Below the pieces are notes generated by a model. The model was not told the DNA's origin and did not search any database. It worked only from the letters and a program-made list of their open reading frames with translations. Shown here piece by piece: positions 13,981 to 15,853 of a stretch of DNA of 15,853 nucleotides. The translations under genes and the position numbers were made by a program. How positions within the stretch are numbered: position 1 is the stretch's first letter; each line of letters opens with the position of its first letter. Source of the stretch: JBBDMC01 sp964441935 (GTDB taxonomy: Bacteria > Pseudomonadota > Alphaproteobacteria > Rhizobiales > Kaistiaceae). The stretch lies in assembly GCA_964441935.1 (NCBI GenBank), contig CAYTXI010000058.1, positions 1-15,853 of the forward strand, in the 5' to 3' direction.

Positions 13981-15786
13981 CTAGAGCCGAATCTCCCCGG
14001 ACTGGATCGACCGATAGAGCGCCTCGTCGAGGGTCACGTACCGTCCCTCCCGCGGGTCGTCGAAGTAGAGCGGGTCGGCGATCGCCGTCGGGTCGAAGCC
14101 CTCGCCGGCGAGGTTGATCTTGCGCTGCTTGAAGGTCGAGGTGGCGTCGATCTCCTGCTGCATGCGTATGAACAGCGGCCGCGCGTAGGGCGCGAGCTTG
14201 GCGCGCACGTACGCGCGCATGCCCTCCAGGTCGAAGCGCTCGCCGACGACGATCGCCGCCATCCCCGCCTTGCCGTCGAACCCCTCGATCTTGACGCCGT
14301 AGACGACCGCCTCCTCGACCCCGTCGAGCGTGGTGATCATTTCCGCGACTTCCGCCGTCGACACGTTCTCGCCCTTCCAGCGGAAGGTGTCGCCGATGCG
14401 GTCGACGAAATAGTAGTAGCCGTTGCGGTCGCGGCGCACGAGGTCGGCGCTGCGGAACCACATGTCGCCCTTTTTGAACACGTCGCGCAGGATCTTCGCC
14501 TCGGTTGCCGCCCGGTCGGCGTAGCCGTCGAACCGCTGCCCCGGCTTCATCGGATCGAACACGATCTCGGAGATCAATTCGCCGACCTCCCCCGGCGCGC
14601 ACTTGACGCAGAATCCGTCCGCCCCGCGCACGATCTCCTCGTGGTCCTGATGGTGCTTCAGGCGCACGTTGATCATCGGGAAAATGTAGCGTAGCCAGAA
14701 CGGACAGCGGCCGATCGCGCCCGTGGTGCCGTCGATGTTGAACATCACCGCGTTGCCCTCGGTCGCCGCGTAGAACTCGCGGATCTCGGGGATGGCGAAG
14801 CGGCTCTTGAACATGTCCCAGATGTCCGGCCTGAGCCCGTTGCCGCAGACGACCCGGATGCGGTGCTGGCGCTCCTTTCGGTGCGGCGGCGCGTTGACCA
14901 GGTAGCGGCAGAGTTCGCCGATGTACTGGAAGAGCGTGCACTCGTTGTCGACGACGTCGTCCCAGAACTGCCGCGCCGAGAATTTCTCGGCAATGAACAC
15001 CGAGCCGCCGACCATCAGAGGCGCGCCAAGCGCGATAACCCCGCCGACGGTGTGGTAGAGCGGCAGGCAGTCGTACATGCGGTCGTCCGCCCGCGCCCCC
15101 ATCACGCTCGCGAAGGCAACCATCGCCGCGAGCACGCGGTAGTGGTTGATATTGGCCGCCTTGGGCATGCCCGTCGTGCCGCTGGTGTAGATGAAGAGGC
15201 AATGGTCGTCGTGAACGAGCGCCGGGCGTTCCTCGGCCGGGATCGGAGCATCGCTGAGCCCCATCACCGCCTGGTCGATGCGCTCCGCGTGAGCGCCCTC
15301 GCCGCCGTGTCGCCAAACGATTGGGCCCGGATCGAGCAACGGCCGCGCCGTTTCGAAGGTCGCCGCCGACTCTTCGGCGACGATGATGTGCTTCGGCATG
15401 ACGATGTTGATGCAATGCGCGAGCGCCTGGCCGGCGAGGTGGGTGTTGAGGAGCGCCGTCACCCCGCCCGCCCGCGCGATGCCGAGCCAGATCGCCGGGA
15501 ACGTCGGCCGGTTGGGCATCAGCAGGCAGACGGTCTCGCCCTTGCCGACGCCGTTGGCCAATGCCCACCGCGCGTAGCGGTTGGCGAGCGCGTTGAGGCC
15601 GGCGTAGGTCAGCGTCTCGCGGCTGGAGGTGAGCGCCGGCCGCTCGCCGTAGCGCGCCGCCAGCTCCTCCATGGCGACAGGCAGCGTCCGCGTCCGCTTG
15701 CGCGCAAGCGGAATGATCTTCGCCAGCGTGCCGATGATCCCGACGCTGAAGACGAACTCCGCCCTGATCCGCTCCACAATGCCCAT
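13981..15786 (-). CDS. Long-chain fatty acyl-CoA synthetase of the FATP/FadD6 type
   Basis: The protein has 601 residues and belongs to the ANL adenylating superfamily. It should activate a long-chain or related fatty acid to acyl-CoA through an acyl-adenylate. The nucleotide-binding motif YTSGTTGMPKA is at 200-210, FYAATEGN is at 338-345, and the late motif DRIGDTFRWKGENVSTAEVAE (from 462) is characteristic of the FATP (SLC27) branch, not classical FadD. The C-terminal domain carries the conserved lysine region (TSTFKQRKINLAGEGFDP). A short hydrophobic N-terminal stretch (FVFSVGIIGTLAKIIPL, about 11-27) may mediate peripheral membrane contact, as in the family. The ATG at 15786 has a modest GGCGAG 7 bases upstream. 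Length is normal, with no frame breaks. It is convergent with the CAP gene; further operon partners would lie to the right or not exist. Confidence 0.93.
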   Translation of the reverse strand: MGIVERIRAEFVFSVGIIGTLAKIIPLARKRTRTLPVAMEELAARYGERPALTSSRETLTYAGLNALANRYARWALANGVGKGETVCLLMPNRPTFPAIWLGIARAGGVTALLNTHLAGQALAHCINIVMPKHIIVAEESAATFETARPLLDPGPIVWRHGGEGAHAERIDQAVMGLSDAPIPAEERPALVHDDHCLFIYTSGTTGMPKAANINHYRVLAAMVAFASVMGARADDRMYDCLPLYHTVGGVIALGAPLMVGGSVFIAEKFSARQFWDDVVDNECTLFQYIGELCRYLVNAPPHRKERQHRIRVVCGNGLRPDIWDMFKSRFAIPEIREFYAATEGNAVMFNIDGTTGAIGRCPFWLRYIFPMINVRLKHHQDHEEIVRGADGFCVKCAPGEVGELISEIVFDPMKPGQRFDGYADRAATEAKILRDVFKKGDMWFRSADLVRRDRNGYYYFVDRIGDTFRWKGENVSTAEVAEMITTLDGVEEAVVYGVKIEGFDGKAGMAAIVVGERFDLEGMRAYVRAKLAPYARPLFIRMQQEIDATSTFKQRKINLAGEGFDPTAIADPLYFDDPREGRYVTLDEALYRSIQSGEIRL

Positions 15787-15826
15787 CCGACTCGCCGCTG
15801 GTCGATCCGCCTCGAATCCTTTCCTT

Positions 15827-15849
15827 ATTATGAACCCCTCCTTGAGGGG
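15827..15849 (-). promoter_or_regulatory. Possible promoter and inverted repeat ahead of the acyl-CoA synthetase gene
   Basis: On the minus strand CATAAT (15832 to 15827) matches the -10 consensus at five of six positions and would give a leader of about 34 bases. CCCCTC (15835-15840) and GAGGGG (15844-15849) form a 6-bp inverted repeat that would occupy the spacer, so it could be an operator, or the terminator hairpin of a gene beyond the edge. The -35 falls at the window boundary. Confidence 0.35.
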
Positions 15850-15853
15850 AGGT

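Noticed and set aside
13889..15568. 559-codon minus-strand frame overlapping the acyl-CoA synthetase gene
   Set aside because: It is a frame-shifted shadow, very rich in Arg/Gly. The 601-residue frame carries all adenylating-enzyme motifs.

Overview
The window is a GC-rich stretch, mostly in C/G-ending codons, that looks like chromosome from an alphaproteobacterium, probably Rhodospirillales-like (inferred from gene content and order, not from a marker-gene tree). A run of exactly 100 Ns at 1363-1462 indicates a draft or metagenome scaffold.

Left part (1-4742, + strand), housekeeping and stress regulation. It holds the C-terminal part of a SUV3-like helicase gene, an S4-domain RNA-binding protein, the seven-iron ferredoxin FdxA, a CarD-family RNA polymerase-binding regulator and an RpoH-type heat-shock sigma factor. 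To my knowledge the order helicase, S4, fdxA, carD recurs in alphaproteobacteria. The 379-base fdxA-carD interval holds a strong hairpin, an inverted repeat and a good sigma-70-like promoter with a long leader. The helicase tail carries an 81-base coding tandem repeat that the assembly gap interrupts.

Centre-left (4775-7337). Two overlapping minus-strand genes encode a lipoprotein M48 zinc protease and an exported nuclease-like protein that has lost key catalytic residues. A tRNA-Arg(CCU) gene with encoded CCA follows on the + strand.

Centre-right (7338-13320), the most interesting part. It holds a complete tripartite tricarboxylate transporter operon (binding protein, small and large membrane subunits), a convergent LysR regulator, and a formylglycine-type sulfatase divergent from the regulator. 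The sulfatase has no signal peptide and should be cytoplasmic. This suggests uptake of a small anionic compound, possibly a sulfate ester, followed by internal desulfation. The same ATTC-N7-GAAT box lies upstream of the transporter operon and just before the LysR start, so the regulator probably controls both itself and the transporter.

Right part (13321-15853). A small CAP-domain lipoprotein (+) faces a FATP/FadD-type fatty acyl-CoA synthetase (-). An extra-stable UUCG hairpin lies in the last codons of the CAP gene, and the start of the synthetase operon is cut by the window edge.

I found no CRISPR array, insertion sequence, integrase, phage gene or rRNA. The best candidate for an undescribed system is the transporter, LysR and cytoplasmic sulfatase cassette.
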